Source: UBA4733 sp036734945 (GTDB lineage: Bacteria; Chloroflexota; UBA4733). From it: DNA of 64,000 nt. The notes under the pieces were generated by a model. That model was given only the letters and a program-made list of their open reading frames with translations. It was not told the origin of the DNA and did not search any database. Each line of letters opens with the position of its first letter. Position 1 is the stretch's first letter. Positions 44,796-53,474 of the stretch are shown here, in pieces. The translations under genes and the position numbers were made by a program. The stretch spans positions 1-64,000 of the forward strand of contig DAIMXP010000017.1 of NCBI GenBank assembly GCA_036734945.1. Reading direction: 5' to 3'.

Positions 44796-46277
44796 CTACT
44801 TGTTCGCTGCGGCGGCGTTCGCCTGAGAGAAAAACGCATCCACCGCCGCCGCGACGGTCGCCTTGCCGAAGGCGACGTTGGAGTAGTTGTTCTTCAGGGC
44901 AAGCGCCACTGCATTGTAATTTGCCGGGAAGTCGATGATCGTGGGATTGCCGGCCACGACGCTCTTCAGGAACTCCAGGTAAGCTTGCTGTCCAGAAGCT
45001 GCAGTTCCAGCCTTGGCGATCTGCGCGTCCAACAGCGAGGTGACCGTCACCGTGCTGTTGTCCGAGGCGTAGGCCGTCGCGCCATCCGGGTTGTTCGTGA
45101 AAAAGTTGACCCAGGCGGCTGCTGTAGCCAGGTTGGTGGTGTTCGACGCGATGGATAGGCCGTTGTTGACGAGCACCTGACCGTTGCCACTGGCTGTCTT
45201 CGGGAAAGGGGCGACGAGCATGGCGCCCTTGCCAGCGGTGGTCAGCGCGTTCTGGTAGGCCGCTAGCTGGTTCGCGGGCGCCTCATCAAACATGACCTTG
45301 CCTGTCGCCAGGTAGGTTTGCACGTTGCTGGTCGGCTCCTCCTGGTTCATGGCGGCAGGTACGGTGGCGCCGGCCGTGCGCAGGGTCTCCCACCAGTTCC
45401 AATAGTCGATCATCATCTGCTTGGGAAAGCCCAGCGTTCCGTCCTGATTGAACACCTTCTGGCCATTGGACGACACCCACGCCCACCAGATCGAGTCGTC
45501 GCTGCCTTTCAGGTCGCAGGCATAGACGCCGCTGGGCGCCTTGGTTTTGGCCTCCAGTAGCCATTTCTGGATGGCGTCCCAGGTGGTGAGGGTCGTTGGT
45601 GAGGCAAGGCCAGCCGCTTTGACCATCGTGTCGTTATACATCCAGTTGTTGGTGGCGGAGCCGGTGGGGATCATGTAGAGCTTCCCATCGGGTCCCCGTC
45701 CGGAGTCCACCACAACCTTGGGGATGCCGGAGACGTCGATCACGCCCGAGGCGGTGAGGTCGTCCAGCGCCCTGAGCGCGTTGCGCGTGTCATAGGCGGA
45801 AATGTAGCGCACCTGCATCTGGGGGACATCCGGGAGGTTGTGCGCGGCGGCCTCCACCGTCAACTTCTGCCAGTAGGTCGTGAAGTCACCGATCGGCACG
45901 CCCTGAATCGTCGCCTGCGGGTATTGCTTCTGGAACAGCGTCATGACGGCCTGGGTCTTGGTGTTCCGCTCGCCGGTTCCCCACCAGGAGAAGGCGATAT
46001 TGCCCGACACCGGGCCATTGAGCGCCGCCCCGGCGCTCTGGCTGCTCGTCGCCTGGGCGCTGGCGACCGCGCTGGTAGTCGCCGCTGCGCTGCTCAGCAC
46101 AGCACTCGTTGCCGGCGCACTGGTTGAGGCTGACTGAACAGTCGCCGTGGTCGTGCCACCGCAGGCGCTCAGCACCGCAGCCAGTCCGGCCAGGCCGAGG
46201 CCGGAGAGTGCCTGGCGCCGAGACACGACGCTGCTCTTCTGCGCGCTTGGTTGGGATGTGGCCAGCTCCGTTGCCAT
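44796..46277 (-). CDS. Extracellular sugar-binding lipoprotein (ABC importer)
   Basis: A family-1 solute-binding protein anchored outside the membrane. The N-terminus has a twin-Arg-like SRRQALSGLGLAGLAAVL then a lipobox LSAC at about residue 39, followed by a Thr/Ser/Ala-rich linker. The mature protein has the usual two-lobed layout, with NIAFSWWGTGERNTKTQAVM at the start and typical GKLYMIPTGSATNNWMYND. Length is 493 aa. AAGGAG precedes ATG 46277. It lies between the LacI regulator and its own permeases. The sugar is not known. Confidence 0.92.
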   Translation of the reverse strand: MATELATSQPSAQKSSVVSRRQALSGLGLAGLAAVLSACGGTTTATVQSASTSAPATSAVLSSAAATTSAVASAQATSSQSAGAALNGPVSGNIAFSWWGTGERNTKTQAVMTLFQKQYPQATIQGVPIGDFTTYWQKLTVEAAAHNLPDVPQMQVRYISAYDTRNALRALDDLTASGVIDVSGIPKVVVDSGRGPDGKLYMIPTGSATNNWMYNDTMVKAAGLASPTTLTTWDAIQKWLLEAKTKAPSGVYACDLKGSDDSIWWAWVSSNGQKVFNQDGTLGFPKQMMIDYWNWWETLRTAGATVPAAMNQEEPTSNVQTYLATGKVMFDEAPANQLAAYQNALTTAGKGAMLVAPFPKTASGNGQVLVNNGLSIASNTTNLATAAAWVNFFTNNPDGATAYASDNSTVTVTSLLDAQIAKAGTAASGQQAYLEFLKSVVAGNPTIIDFPANYNAVALALKNNYSNVAFGKATVAAAVDAFFSQANAAAANK

Positions 46278-46366
46278 ACCGATCTCCTTGCTCTATCGCG
46301 ACTGCCGGTTGCCCGGCGCAGACCGGGCCTCATCACAGAAAGCCGTCACCTGCCGTTGTCTTTCCA

Positions 46367-47416
46367 TCAGTCTCCACGCACCAGGGCCATCTCAGCTTTG
46401 GCCCGCGCAGGCGCAGCGCAGGACTCACGGATGATGAGACGAGTGGGCAACTGCACGTCGTCCACCGCCTCTCCGTCGAGTTGGCGCAACAAGAGCTCGG
46501 TTGCCAGGCGTCCGATCTCATAGGTCGGTTGCGCGACGACGGTCAGGGCTGGTGTCACGGTCCGCGCTGCCCGGAAATCGTCGAAGCCAATGAGGCTGAG
46601 CTCGTCGGGACAGGCGAGCCCGGCTTCCCTGACCGCCAGCAGCATGCCTTCCGTCATCAGGTTGTTGAAGGCGTACAGGCACGTGGGCCGGGGGTGCTGC
46701 GCCAGTAAACGGTGGGCAGCCAGGCAGGCAGGCTCCGCCTTGGACCCGCCCGGCATGATGAGCGCCGCCTCTTCCTCGATGCCCGCTTCCGCCAGCGCTC
46801 TGCGGTAGCCGGAGAGACGCTCTTGCGTGGTGCTGGTGTCGAGGCGCCCATGGATGACGCCGATCCGGCGATGTCCTAGCGTGAGCGCATGCCGGGTCAA
46901 CTCGTAGGATCCTGTCGCGTTATCGGCGGTGACGGTTGGCGCGGCAAACTCGGGGAGGCGGCGGTTCAGCAAGACCAGGGGCACGCCGCGTTCTTGCAGT
47001 TGGCGCAGGTGGGCAGTCTCGTTCGCGCCCGAGACGGGGGCGAGCAAGACGCCATCGACCCGTTGCTCCAGCAGCGCCCGCAGGATCGCCCGTTCGCGAT
47101 CCAGTTCTTCGTCCGTGTTGCCCAGCACCGCGGTGTAGCCGGCTTCAGCGGCCCGGCGCTCGGCGGCCCGTACCACCTCGGTGAAGAAGGGATTTTCGAT
47201 ATCGGACACGACGAACGCGAGCGTGCGGGTGCGGCGGCTGCGCAGGCTACGCGCCGCCGCGCTGGGAATGTAGCCCAGGTCGTCGATGGCCGTCAAGACA
47301 CGGCTGCGCGTGCTATCGCTGACGAAGCGAGTAGCGTTGAACACATGCGACACCGTGGCGGCGGAGACGCCTGCGCGTTCCGCCACGTCGTGGATGCTGA
47401 ACGCCCGTTCCGCCAC
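46367..47416 (-). CDS. LacI-family transcriptional regulator
   Basis: The DNA-binding HTH is at the extreme N-terminus: SIHDVAERAGVSAATVSHVF, followed by the hinge helix YIPSAAARSLRSRR. The periplasmic-binding-like domain (LAFVVSDIENPFFTEVVRAA) should sense a sugar. GTG 47416 follows GAGGCAGGGCGA; a TTG at 47452 opens the frame further but overlaps the operator-like palindrome. Standing between two transport sets transcribed the same way, it probably controls one or both, and itself through the palindrome just upstream. Confidence 0.92.
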   Translation of the reverse strand: MAERAFSIHDVAERAGVSAATVSHVFNATRFVSDSTRSRVLTAIDDLGYIPSAAARSLRSRRTRTLAFVVSDIENPFFTEVVRAAERRAAEAGYTAVLGNTDEELDRERAILRALLEQRVDGVLLAPVSGANETAHLRQLQERGVPLVLLNRRLPEFAAPTVTADNATGSYELTRHALTLGHRRIGVIHGRLDTSTTQERLSGYRRALAEAGIEEEAALIMPGGSKAEPACLAAHRLLAQHPRPTCLYAFNNLMTEGMLLAVREAGLACPDELSLIGFDDFRAARTVTPALTVVAQPTYEIGRLATELLLRQLDGEAVDDVQLPTRLIIRESCAAPARAKAEMALVRGD

Positions 47417-47438
47417 TCGCCCTGCCTCGCCTGGAGAA

Positions 47439-47462
47439 AATCGGTTCCGCAACCGATTGCGG
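47439..47462. promoter_or_regulatory. LacI-type operator upstream of the regulator gene
   Basis: CCGCAACCGATTGCGG (47447-47462) is a near-perfect palindrome with a central CG, the pattern of LacI/PurR/GalR-family operators. It overlaps a second near-palindrome, AATCGGTTCCGCAACCGATT (47439-47458). The position 23-46 bp before the start codon fits autoregulation. Confidence 0.7.
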
Positions 47463-47505
47463 CATCCTAACAGACGAAAGAGCGGCTGTCAAGAGCGGCG
47501 TTAGG

Positions 47506-48336
47506 TCACTTCAGCCCGGAGCGCACGAAGCTGTTGATGAATTGGCGCTGAAACAACAGGAAGGCGACGAGCAGCGGAAACATGACGAGGATGGTGCCGG
47601 CCATGATCAGGGGGAACTGGGCGCCACTTTCGGAGGCTTGCGTGAAGCTCGCCAAGCCGACGGTGAGCGGGCGGCTCTTCGGCGTGTTGGTCACGAGCAG
47701 CGGCCAGATGAAATCGTTCCAGTGGAAGGTGATCGAGACGACCGCGAAGGCCACCAACGAGGCGCGCGTCGATGGCAAGTAGACGTGGCGCAGCACCTGC
47801 CACCAGCGGGCGCCATCGACGCGCGCTGCCTCTTCCAGTTCCTGCGGCACTGTGCGGAAGGCCTGCCGCATCAGGAAGGTGCCGAACCCCGACGCCATAT
47901 AGGGCAGCATGATCGCCAGCTTGTGGTCAACGAGGTGTAGGTCCTTCATCGTCACGAAGTTGGGCACGACCAGCACCGTGATCGGCGTGAGCAACTGGAT
48001 GATGAAAAGCCCGAAGAAGATCTCCCGACCGGGGAACTGGACGCGGGCGAAGGCGTAACCGGAGAGCGTGATCGTGACCAACTGCACGGCCAGCGTGCCC
48101 GACACGATGATGATCGTGTTGATGTAGTAGGTCAGAAAGGGGGCGTCGCTCCAGGCTTCGCGGTAGTTGGCCAGCGTGGGCAGGCCCGGCATCCACAGCC
48201 AGCCATCACCCAGCGGCTGGTCGGGCGCCCGCAACGACGTGCCGATGGCCCAGATGAGCGGCACGATCCAGATCGCGCTGATGAGCAACAGGATGACGCC
48301 GCTTCGCCAGGCATCCAGACGGCGAGCGCTGCGCAT
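47506..48336 (-). CDS. Carbohydrate ABC transporter permease, MalG-like (second set)
   Basis: This 276-residue protein has six TM helices, ELEEAARVDGARWWQVLRHV-type EAA loop with VYLPSTRASLVAFAVVSI, and HWNDFIWPLLV, the MalG hallmark. GGAAGG precedes the ATG. It lies 15 bp after the MalF-like gene. It is a separate system from the one at 42.9 kb: sequence is only generally similar. Confidence 0.93.
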   Translation of the reverse strand: MRSARRLDAWRSGVILLLISAIWIVPLIWAIGTSLRAPDQPLGDGWLWMPGLPTLANYREAWSDAPFLTYYINTIIIVSGTLAVQLVTITLSGYAFARVQFPGREIFFGLFIIQLLTPITVLVVPNFVTMKDLHLVDHKLAIMLPYMASGFGTFLMRQAFRTVPQELEEAARVDGARWWQVLRHVYLPSTRASLVAFAVVSITFHWNDFIWPLLVTNTPKSRPLTVGLASFTQASESGAQFPLIMAGTILVMFPLLVAFLLFQRQFINSFVRSGLK

Positions 48337-48351
48337 AGCTACCCTTCCGAC

Positions 48352-49248
48352 CTACGAGTCGTAGTGGGCGAAGCGGTCGAGGGAGCGATAGTTGAGCAGG
48401 CTGAGCAGCAACAGGAGGAGCAGCATCAGGACCGTCACGGCACTGGCGCGGCCGATGTTGAAGTTCTGGAAGCCCTCCTGGTACAGGTAGTAGAGCAACA
48501 AGTTGGTGCTGTTGGCGGGACCACCCTGGGTCAGGATGAACAGTTGATCCACCGTCTGGAAGCCATTGATAATGGCGACTGTGGAGACAAAGATGGTCGT
48601 CGGCAGCATCAAGGGAAGGGTGAGGCGGAGGAGGGCCTGTGGACCGTTGGCGCCGTCAAGTTCGGCAGCCTCAAACACCTCGCGGGAGAGGCCCTGCAAG
48701 CCCGCCAGGAAGAGCACCATGTAATAGCCGGTCTGTTTCCAGATGGCGACGACCATGAGCGAAGGCAGCGCCAGGGCGGCGGAACCGAGCCAGTTGTGGC
48801 TGGGCTGCCCGAACAGCGCAAACAGCCGGTCGGCCAGGCCGAAGTCCGGCACGTAGATAAACAGCCAGATGGCGGAGGCGCCGATGGTCGGCAGGATGCT
48901 GGGATAGAAGATCGCCGTCCGGTAGAGCCCGACGGCCCGCAGGCGTTTGTTGGCTTCGATGGCCAGCAGGAAGCCCAAGACCAGGCTGACGGGTACTGTC
49001 ACGACGACGTAGAGGACGGTGTTGCGCACGACCTGCCGGAAGATTGGGCTGGTGAGTTCATAGCGATAGTTGCTCCAGCCGGTGAAGGTCGCCCGGGGGT
49101 GCGCCAGGTCAGCGAGCTGAAAGCTTGTCCATAGCACCTTCACGGCCGGATAGAGCGTGAAGGGCACGAGGAAGAGCAACGCGGGCAGCAGCAGGGCAAC
49201 GCCGCCTGCCAGGCGGCGCCACTGTCGCTGCCCGTGGGCGAGCGCCAT
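48352..49248 (-). CDS. Carbohydrate ABC transporter permease, MalF-like (second set)
   Basis: The second permease of the second importer, with six TM helices: LLLPALLFLVPFTLYPAVKV at the N-terminus and the family blocks FYPSILPTIGASAIWLFIYV and FEAAELDGANGPQALLRLTL (EAA loop). GGGAGAGG precedes ATG 49248. It is 14 bp after the binding-protein gene, so all three genes form one operon (49263-50774, 48352-49248, 47506-48336). Confidence 0.93.
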   Translation of the reverse strand: MALAHGQRQWRRLAGGVALLLPALLFLVPFTLYPAVKVLWTSFQLADLAHPRATFTGWSNYRYELTSPIFRQVVRNTVLYVVVTVPVSLVLGFLLAIEANKRLRAVGLYRTAIFYPSILPTIGASAIWLFIYVPDFGLADRLFALFGQPSHNWLGSAALALPSLMVVAIWKQTGYYMVLFLAGLQGLSREVFEAAELDGANGPQALLRLTLPLMLPTTIFVSTVAIINGFQTVDQLFILTQGGPANSTNLLLYYLYQEGFQNFNIGRASAVTVLMLLLLLLLSLLNYRSLDRFAHYDS

Positions 49249-49262
49249 TCGGGAACCTCTCC

Positions 49263-50774
49263 CTAACTCGTATATGCCGCCAGTATCTTCGTCGCCTGGG
49301 CCTGTGCGCTATCCAGTGCTGCTTTTGGCGTCTGTTGACCGGTGAGGGCGGCCTGGATGGCGTTGCTGAGAATCGCCTGCACCTCCGCCATGTTGTGGGT
49401 GCCGAGCTCGTTCTGGGCGTACTGGAGCTGGTCGCGGGCTACCGTCACTTGCGGCGTCTTGGCGATGTAGGCCGTCATCGCCGGCGTCTCCCAGGCCGAC
49501 TTGCGGGGCGCGACGTAGCCCGTGGCGATGGTCCACTCAACTTCGCGTTCCGGCGTGCTCATCCATTGGATGAACTGCCAGGCAGCCGTCTTGTGGTCTG
49601 CCGTGCTGTCCTTGAACATGTAGAGGTTGCCGCCGCCCGTCGGTGTGCCGAACTGCTTGCCGGCCGGGCAGTTGGCGGCGCCGAGTTGGAACTTGGCGCC
49701 GGTCACGATGGATGTCAGGCTGCCCGTAGAGTGGTAGATCACGCCGACCTTGGAGGCGTCAAAGTCGGTGGGCAATGTGGCCCAGGACACGGTGCCCGTT
49801 TGCATGACGCCGTCCTTATGGGAGAGGTCGACCAGGAATTGCAGGGCATCGATGGTCGGCTGGGCGTTAAAATACACGACGTTGCCGGCGTCGTTCTTGA
49901 AGACGTTCTGACCCGCCTCGATGGCCAGCGCCTGGAACTCCCAATAGCTGGTGCCATCCGAAGGGAAGCCGACGCCGTAGCCCGTCACCTTGCCGCTGGC
50001 GTCCTTCTGGGTCAACTTCTTGCCCATGTCCACAAGGTCGGTCCAGCTCTTCGGTGGGGTGTTGGGATCGAGTCCCGCCTTCTGGAACAGGTCCTTGTTG
50101 TAATAGCTAATCAAGGTGCTGCGCTGGAAAGGAATGCCCCAGGTCTGACCATTCAGTTGCGAGTTCATCAGGAAGGCGGGGAAGAAGTCGTTGATGTAGG
50201 CGCTGCCGCCACTGGTCTTGATCAGGTCATCCAATTGGAGGATGGCCTTGGTATCGGTGAGCGAGTAGATGGCGGCGGCGTTGATGATGGCGACGTCGGG
50301 CGGTGCGCCGGCCTGCACCTGCTGCTCCACCTTGTTGAAGGTGCTGACGTAGTCGCCGCTGTAGATCGGCGTGACCTTGATGCCGGGATTCTGTTGTGAG
50401 AACGTTTTGGTGAGCCCATCGACGATCTTGGCCAGCGGGCCGCTGACACCGACGGGATAATAGAAGTTAAGTTCGACGGCCTTGGCGGCCGGGGCTGCGG
50501 CCGCGGCCGTGGTGGTCGCCGCCGCTGCAGCGCTGCTGGTGGCGGCGGCAGACGTAGCGACGGCGCTGGTGGTGCCGGCGGCACTGGTGGTTGCCGCCGC
50601 GGTGCTCGTGTTCGCGCTTACGGTGGCGCTGACACCGCTGGACGAGGCGCCGCCGGACGCTGCGCCGCCACAGGCGGCGAGCAGGCCGGTCGCTGCTACA
50701 GCGCCGGTTGTCGCCAGGACTTTGGTCAGAAAGAGACGCCGAGAGGCAACGGGGCCGACTGAGGAAATCGACAT
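49263..50774 (-). CDS. Extracellular sugar-binding lipoprotein (second set)
   Basis: A family-1 solute-binding protein. The signal SRRLFLTKVLATTGAVAATG then lipobox LLAAC at about residue 35 indicates lipoprotein export with a twin-Arg-like pair. An Ala/Thr/Ser-rich linker of about 60 residues follows, then VELNFYYPVGVSGPLAKIVD and two-lobe binding-protein sequence. ATG 50774 follows AAAGGG; an ATG at 50801 opens the frame with nine more residues. It leads the second transport operon. Presence of FYYPVGVSGP is common in predicted sn-glycerol-3-phosphate or oligosaccharide binders, but the substrate is not assigned. Confidence 0.92.
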   Translation of the reverse strand: MSISSVGPVASRRLFLTKVLATTGAVAATGLLAACGGAASGGASSSGVSATVSANTSTAAATTSAAGTTSAVATSAAATSSAAAAATTTAAAAAPAAKAVELNFYYPVGVSGPLAKIVDGLTKTFSQQNPGIKVTPIYSGDYVSTFNKVEQQVQAGAPPDVAIINAAAIYSLTDTKAILQLDDLIKTSGGSAYINDFFPAFLMNSQLNGQTWGIPFQRSTLISYYNKDLFQKAGLDPNTPPKSWTDLVDMGKKLTQKDASGKVTGYGVGFPSDGTSYWEFQALAIEAGQNVFKNDAGNVVYFNAQPTIDALQFLVDLSHKDGVMQTGTVSWATLPTDFDASKVGVIYHSTGSLTSIVTGAKFQLGAANCPAGKQFGTPTGGGNLYMFKDSTADHKTAAWQFIQWMSTPEREVEWTIATGYVAPRKSAWETPAMTAYIAKTPQVTVARDQLQYAQNELGTHNMAEVQAILSNAIQAALTGQQTPKAALDSAQAQATKILAAYTS

Positions 50775-50940
50775 AGAGCGGGACCCTTTCTCAAAATGCA
50801 CGACAGCAGAGTATCCTGCCGGATCGCAGCCAACGGTACGGCACTTGCGTCAAGTCAACCTTAATCGGCTGCCCGTGATTTGGCAGCAAGCGTAGGACCA
50901 TTGGCTACTGTGCATATGGTACAGTCTCGAACGACAGCCT

Positions 50941-51025
50941 GGAGAGGTGTCCGAGTGGTTTATGGTGCCGCTCTCGAAAAGCGGTGTGCCGAAAGGTACC
51001 GGGGGTTCAAATCCCTCCCTCTCCG
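50941..51025 (+). tRNA. tRNA-Ser (CGA anticodon)
   Basis: The acceptor stem pairs GGAGAGG with CCTCTCC. The anticodon stem CCGCT/AGCGG encloses CTCGAAA, so the anticodon is CGA, which reads UCG serine codons. The long variable arm (GTGTGCCGAAAGGTACC) is the mark of a class-II tRNA, and GGTTCAAATCC gives the T-loop. CCA is not encoded. Confidence 0.95.
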
Positions 51026-51029
51026 CCCC

Positions 51030-51117
51030 GGAGGGGTCGCCTAGTTGGCCTATGGCGCCGACCTGGAAAGTCGGTATGCCCGTAAGGGCATCGTGGGTTC
51101 AAATCCCACCCCCTCCG
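51030..51117 (+). tRNA. tRNA-Ser (GGA anticodon)
   Basis: The acceptor stem pairs GGAGGGG with CCCCTCC. The anticodon stem CCGAC/GTCGG encloses CTGGAAA, giving anticodon GGA, which reads UCC/UCU serine codons. A long variable arm (TATGCCCGTAAGGGCATC) and GGTTCAAATCC confirm class II. It starts 4 nt after the first tRNA gene, so both come from one transcript. Confidence 0.95.
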
Positions 51118-51118
51118 C

Positions 51119-51412
51119 TCACAATACGCTGACGATCTCCGTCTGGATGTCCGTCACCAGGCCCTCCGTCAGGTAGCGCTCGACCACGTTCAACGCGCCG
51201 GCCACGAGTGCATCGGCATGGCGACCCTCGTTGGAGACGCTGGCAATGCCGATGGTGACGAGTTGCCATTTATCCAACGTATCCACCTCGGCTGCCGCGA
51301 GGTTGCCAACCTGCTGCAGCCGGGAGATCAAGGACCGCACGGTCTGGCGCTTATCCTTCAAGGAATGACTGTACGGGAGGTGAATGGTGATACGGGCAGT
51401 GGCAACGAACAT
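51119..51412 (-). CDS. DUF503/YlxP-like protein
   Basis: This 97-residue protein matches DUF503: MFVATARITIHLPYSHSLKD then KRQTVRSLISRLQ, and TLDKWQLVTIGIASVSNEG. In many Gram-positive bacteria the gene (ylxP) lies in the nusA-infB-rbfA operon and is linked to ribosome maturation; here it stands apart. ATG 51412 starts it. It ends one base from the second tRNA-Ser gene on the other strand. Confidence 0.85.
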   Translation of the reverse strand: MFVATARITIHLPYSHSLKDKRQTVRSLISRLQQVGNLAAAEVDTLDKWQLVTIGIASVSNEGRHADALVAGALNVVERYLTEGLVTDIQTEIVSVL

Positions 51413-51492
51413 AGTGTTGTAGCGGCTTGAAGAGGGCGCCGAAATATCGGACGGCGCCACGAAGCCAGGGTAGCGTACCAGATCGGCGGCGA

Positions 51493-51963
51493 TTATCCAC
51501 CCTCAACCGGCGAACGCCAGGCGCTGCAGTAGGCGGCGAACTGCTTCAAGGCCCCGCTCTTGATGACCATCGCATCGGGCCGCAGCACAGTGGCGTACAT
51601 CGTCATGAGCGAGATCACGTCGAGCAATGCCCGGTAGCTGGAGAAGCCGGATAGATCGACGTAGATCTTGGTGAAGGGCCGTCCGAAGGCGAGCGCCGCC
51701 CGCACATCGAAGGCATCGAGCACGGCGAACTGCAGGTCAGGATGCATCTGGCGCGCACGGGCGATGCAGTGTGGACTGACATCGGTGCCCAGGACCTCCC
51801 GGCACTGTTGGGCCAGCAGCACGGTCGTCGTGCCCCATTCGCAGCCTATTTCCAGTACCACATCATCCGCCTTGACAACGCTCGGGATCGTCTCGCGGTA
51901 CTCTTTGACACCGCGCGTGGCGATGTAGCGCGTTTTCAACTTGAACTGCTGCTCGTTGGCCAT
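51493..51963 (-). CDS. SAM-dependent methyltransferase-like protein
   Basis: Residues about 33-60 contain methyltransferase motif I (DDVVLEIGCEWGTTTVLLAQ) and the acidic motif II (VLGTDVSPHCIARAR); the later DLSGFSSYRALLDVISLM and VIKSGALKQF complete a Rossmann fold. At 156 aa it is short, with no separate substrate domain. GGGGCGGC precedes ATG 51963. The substrate is unknown. It is divergent from the SRP RNA gene. Confidence 0.8.
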   Translation of the reverse strand: MANEQQFKLKTRYIATRGVKEYRETIPSVVKADDVVLEIGCEWGTTTVLLAQQCREVLGTDVSPHCIARARQMHPDLQFAVLDAFDVRAALAFGRPFTKIYVDLSGFSSYRALLDVISLMTMYATVLRPDAMVIKSGALKQFAAYCSAWRSPVEGG

Positions 51964-52008
51964 GCCGCCCCGCTTTCTCTGTGCCGCAGTGTACCGGCCA
52001 ACAGCGTT

Positions 52009-52038
52009 TTGGCTGATCGCCACCGGGCGTGGTATCCT
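52009..52038 (+). promoter_or_regulatory. Promoter of the SRP RNA gene
   Basis: TTGGCT (52009-52014) and TATCCT (52033-52038), 18 bp apart, fit a sigma-70 promoter whose +1 would fall at the first paired base of the RNA (52045). Confidence 0.65.
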
Positions 52039-52044
52039 CTCAGT

Positions 52045-52316
52045 GGTCGTGCTACACGGGGCGCTGGTGGTGCCTTGAACCCGCAATCCACCTTAAGGCG
52101 GGGTGGAATTCCCTCCCAAGGCCGTGAGCCTGCCGATTCTGACCGATTGGTCTGGCGTTGATGGATGGGCCCTGCGCGGCGAAGCACTACGAACCCCGTC
52201 AGGTCGGGAACGAAGCAGCGGTAAGTAGTCCGCTTCGGGTGCCGCAGGAACGCCTAACCGGAGCCACCTGGTCGGTCGTGGCGGTTGGGTTTCCAGTCGA
52301 CGGAGGGTGCACGACC
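52045..52316 (+). ncRNA. ffs: Large bacterial SRP RNA (6S/7S type with Alu domain)
   Basis: The sequence has the two landmarks of Bacillus-type SRP RNA: GGTGCC...CGCAATCC in the 5' Alu domain and the S-domain core GTCAGGTCGGGAACGAAGCA followed by GTGCCGCAGG. The ends GGTCGTGC (52045) and GCACGACC (to 52316) are exact complements and close the molecule. The length, 272 nt, equals that of the Bacillus RNA. It guides secretory ribosomes to the membrane with Ffh. The 3' 63 nt overlap the end of a gene on the opposite strand. Confidence 0.93.
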
Positions 52317-53351
52317 GCCCGCACCGACGGGCTGCATCCCCACCAGACTGCCAAGGCTCAGTTGTTCGGCGGCGAGACAGACGAAGCCGACAGCCACGAT
52401 CGGCACAACCATCGTCGCCCACAGCACCCAGGAAATGCTGAAGGCCACCGGCTCGCTGACCTGGCTCACGCCGGTAAGCACGGCAATCGCCACTGCCTGG
52501 AACGTGCCGATGTAGGCCGGGCCCGAGGGCACAATGCTGCCGAAGTTGACGAGGATCATCAGCAGCAGTGCCGCATGGAAGGGAATAGGACCGCCAATTG
52601 CCTGCCGGATCGGCTGCGCGAACGACGCCAGCACGCAGAGGTAGACGCCAAGCTCGACCGCCCAGATGAGCAGCGAGAGTGCGGCGACGACCAGAGCGTC
52701 CAACGGGCTGCGTAGCAGGTGCAGGCCGCTGTCAAAGCGTTCCAGGAGTGCGGCGATCCTGGCGGCGAGTGCCTCCGGCAACGGCTGGCTGAAGAAGGCT
52801 ACGATCCGGCGGGCGCTTGCGCGCCGGTAGGCGAGCAGCGCCAGGAAGACCGTCGCGCCGAGAAAGAGGAGCGCCGCCACGGCGCCGGCTCGCTTCACCC
52901 ACACGGGAAACGGGTAGAAGAGGGCAATCACTGCCAGGGACAGGACCAGCGTCAGGCCATCGCAGACGCGCTCCATAACGATCGTGGCGAAGGCGGTCGT
53001 CACTGAGACGTTCGCTTTGCGCCCGATCGTGTAGGCTCGCACCAGTTCCCCCAGGCGGAAGGGCAGAACGTTATTCGCCATGAAGCCGATCGCTTCGACC
53101 TCGCTGAGGTGCAGCACGGGGATGGATCGCACACCGGCGAGGAGCCGCCCCCAGCGCAGACCACGCGGCAGGAACGTGACAAGGTAGAGGACCGCGCCAA
53201 CGAGCAACCAGTGCCAGTCGGCGGCCTGGATGGCCTGACCGGCCGCCGGCAAGTTCTGCGCCTTGTGCAGGATCAGCACCAGGAGAATGGCGCTGGTGAC
53301 CAGTCCGAACCACTGCCCCGCTGATCGGAGGTTGCCTGCCCGAGTCGCCAT
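52254..53351 (-). CDS. UPF0104/LPG-synthase-type flippase-like membrane protein (second copy)
   Basis: A multi-pass membrane protein of the same family as the one at 32068-33147. The family loop is VEAIGFMANNVLPFRLGELV (RLGExxR-like, with AYTIGRKANVSV) and the C-terminal FGSIVPSGPAYIGTFQAVAI is the conserved PxxPGxxGxxE-like region. About eight TM helices are predicted. ATG 53351 has a weak ribosome-binding site (AGGCAAT); a GTG at 53363 after GGGTAGG is the alternative. Its last about 20 codons are antisense to the SRP RNA and probably not conserved. It is divergent from a polyprenyl-phosphate transferase gene that may work with it. Confidence 0.85.
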   Translation of the reverse strand: MATRAGNLRSAGQWFGLVTSAILLVLILHKAQNLPAAGQAIQAADWHWLLVGAVLYLVTFLPRGLRWGRLLAGVRSIPVLHLSEVEAIGFMANNVLPFRLGELVRAYTIGRKANVSVTTAFATIVMERVCDGLTLVLSLAVIALFYPFPVWVKRAGAVAALLFLGATVFLALLAYRRASARRIVAFFSQPLPEALAARIAALLERFDSGLHLLRSPLDALVVAALSLLIWAVELGVYLCVLASFAQPIRQAIGGPIPFHAALLLMILVNFGSIVPSGPAYIGTFQAVAIAVLTGVSQVSEPVAFSISWVLWATMVVPIVAVGFVCLAAEQLSLGSLVGMQPVGAGGRAPSVDWKPNRHDRPGGSG

Positions 53352-53474
53352 ATTGCCTGTCACTCGCCTACCCCGGACCCGACGTACGTCGCGCTGTCGG
53401 CATACGCTGACCATTTCCGGCATTACAATGGTCTAGATGGTCCAGTGTACCGACCTACCAGGAGGGGAGCAGGC

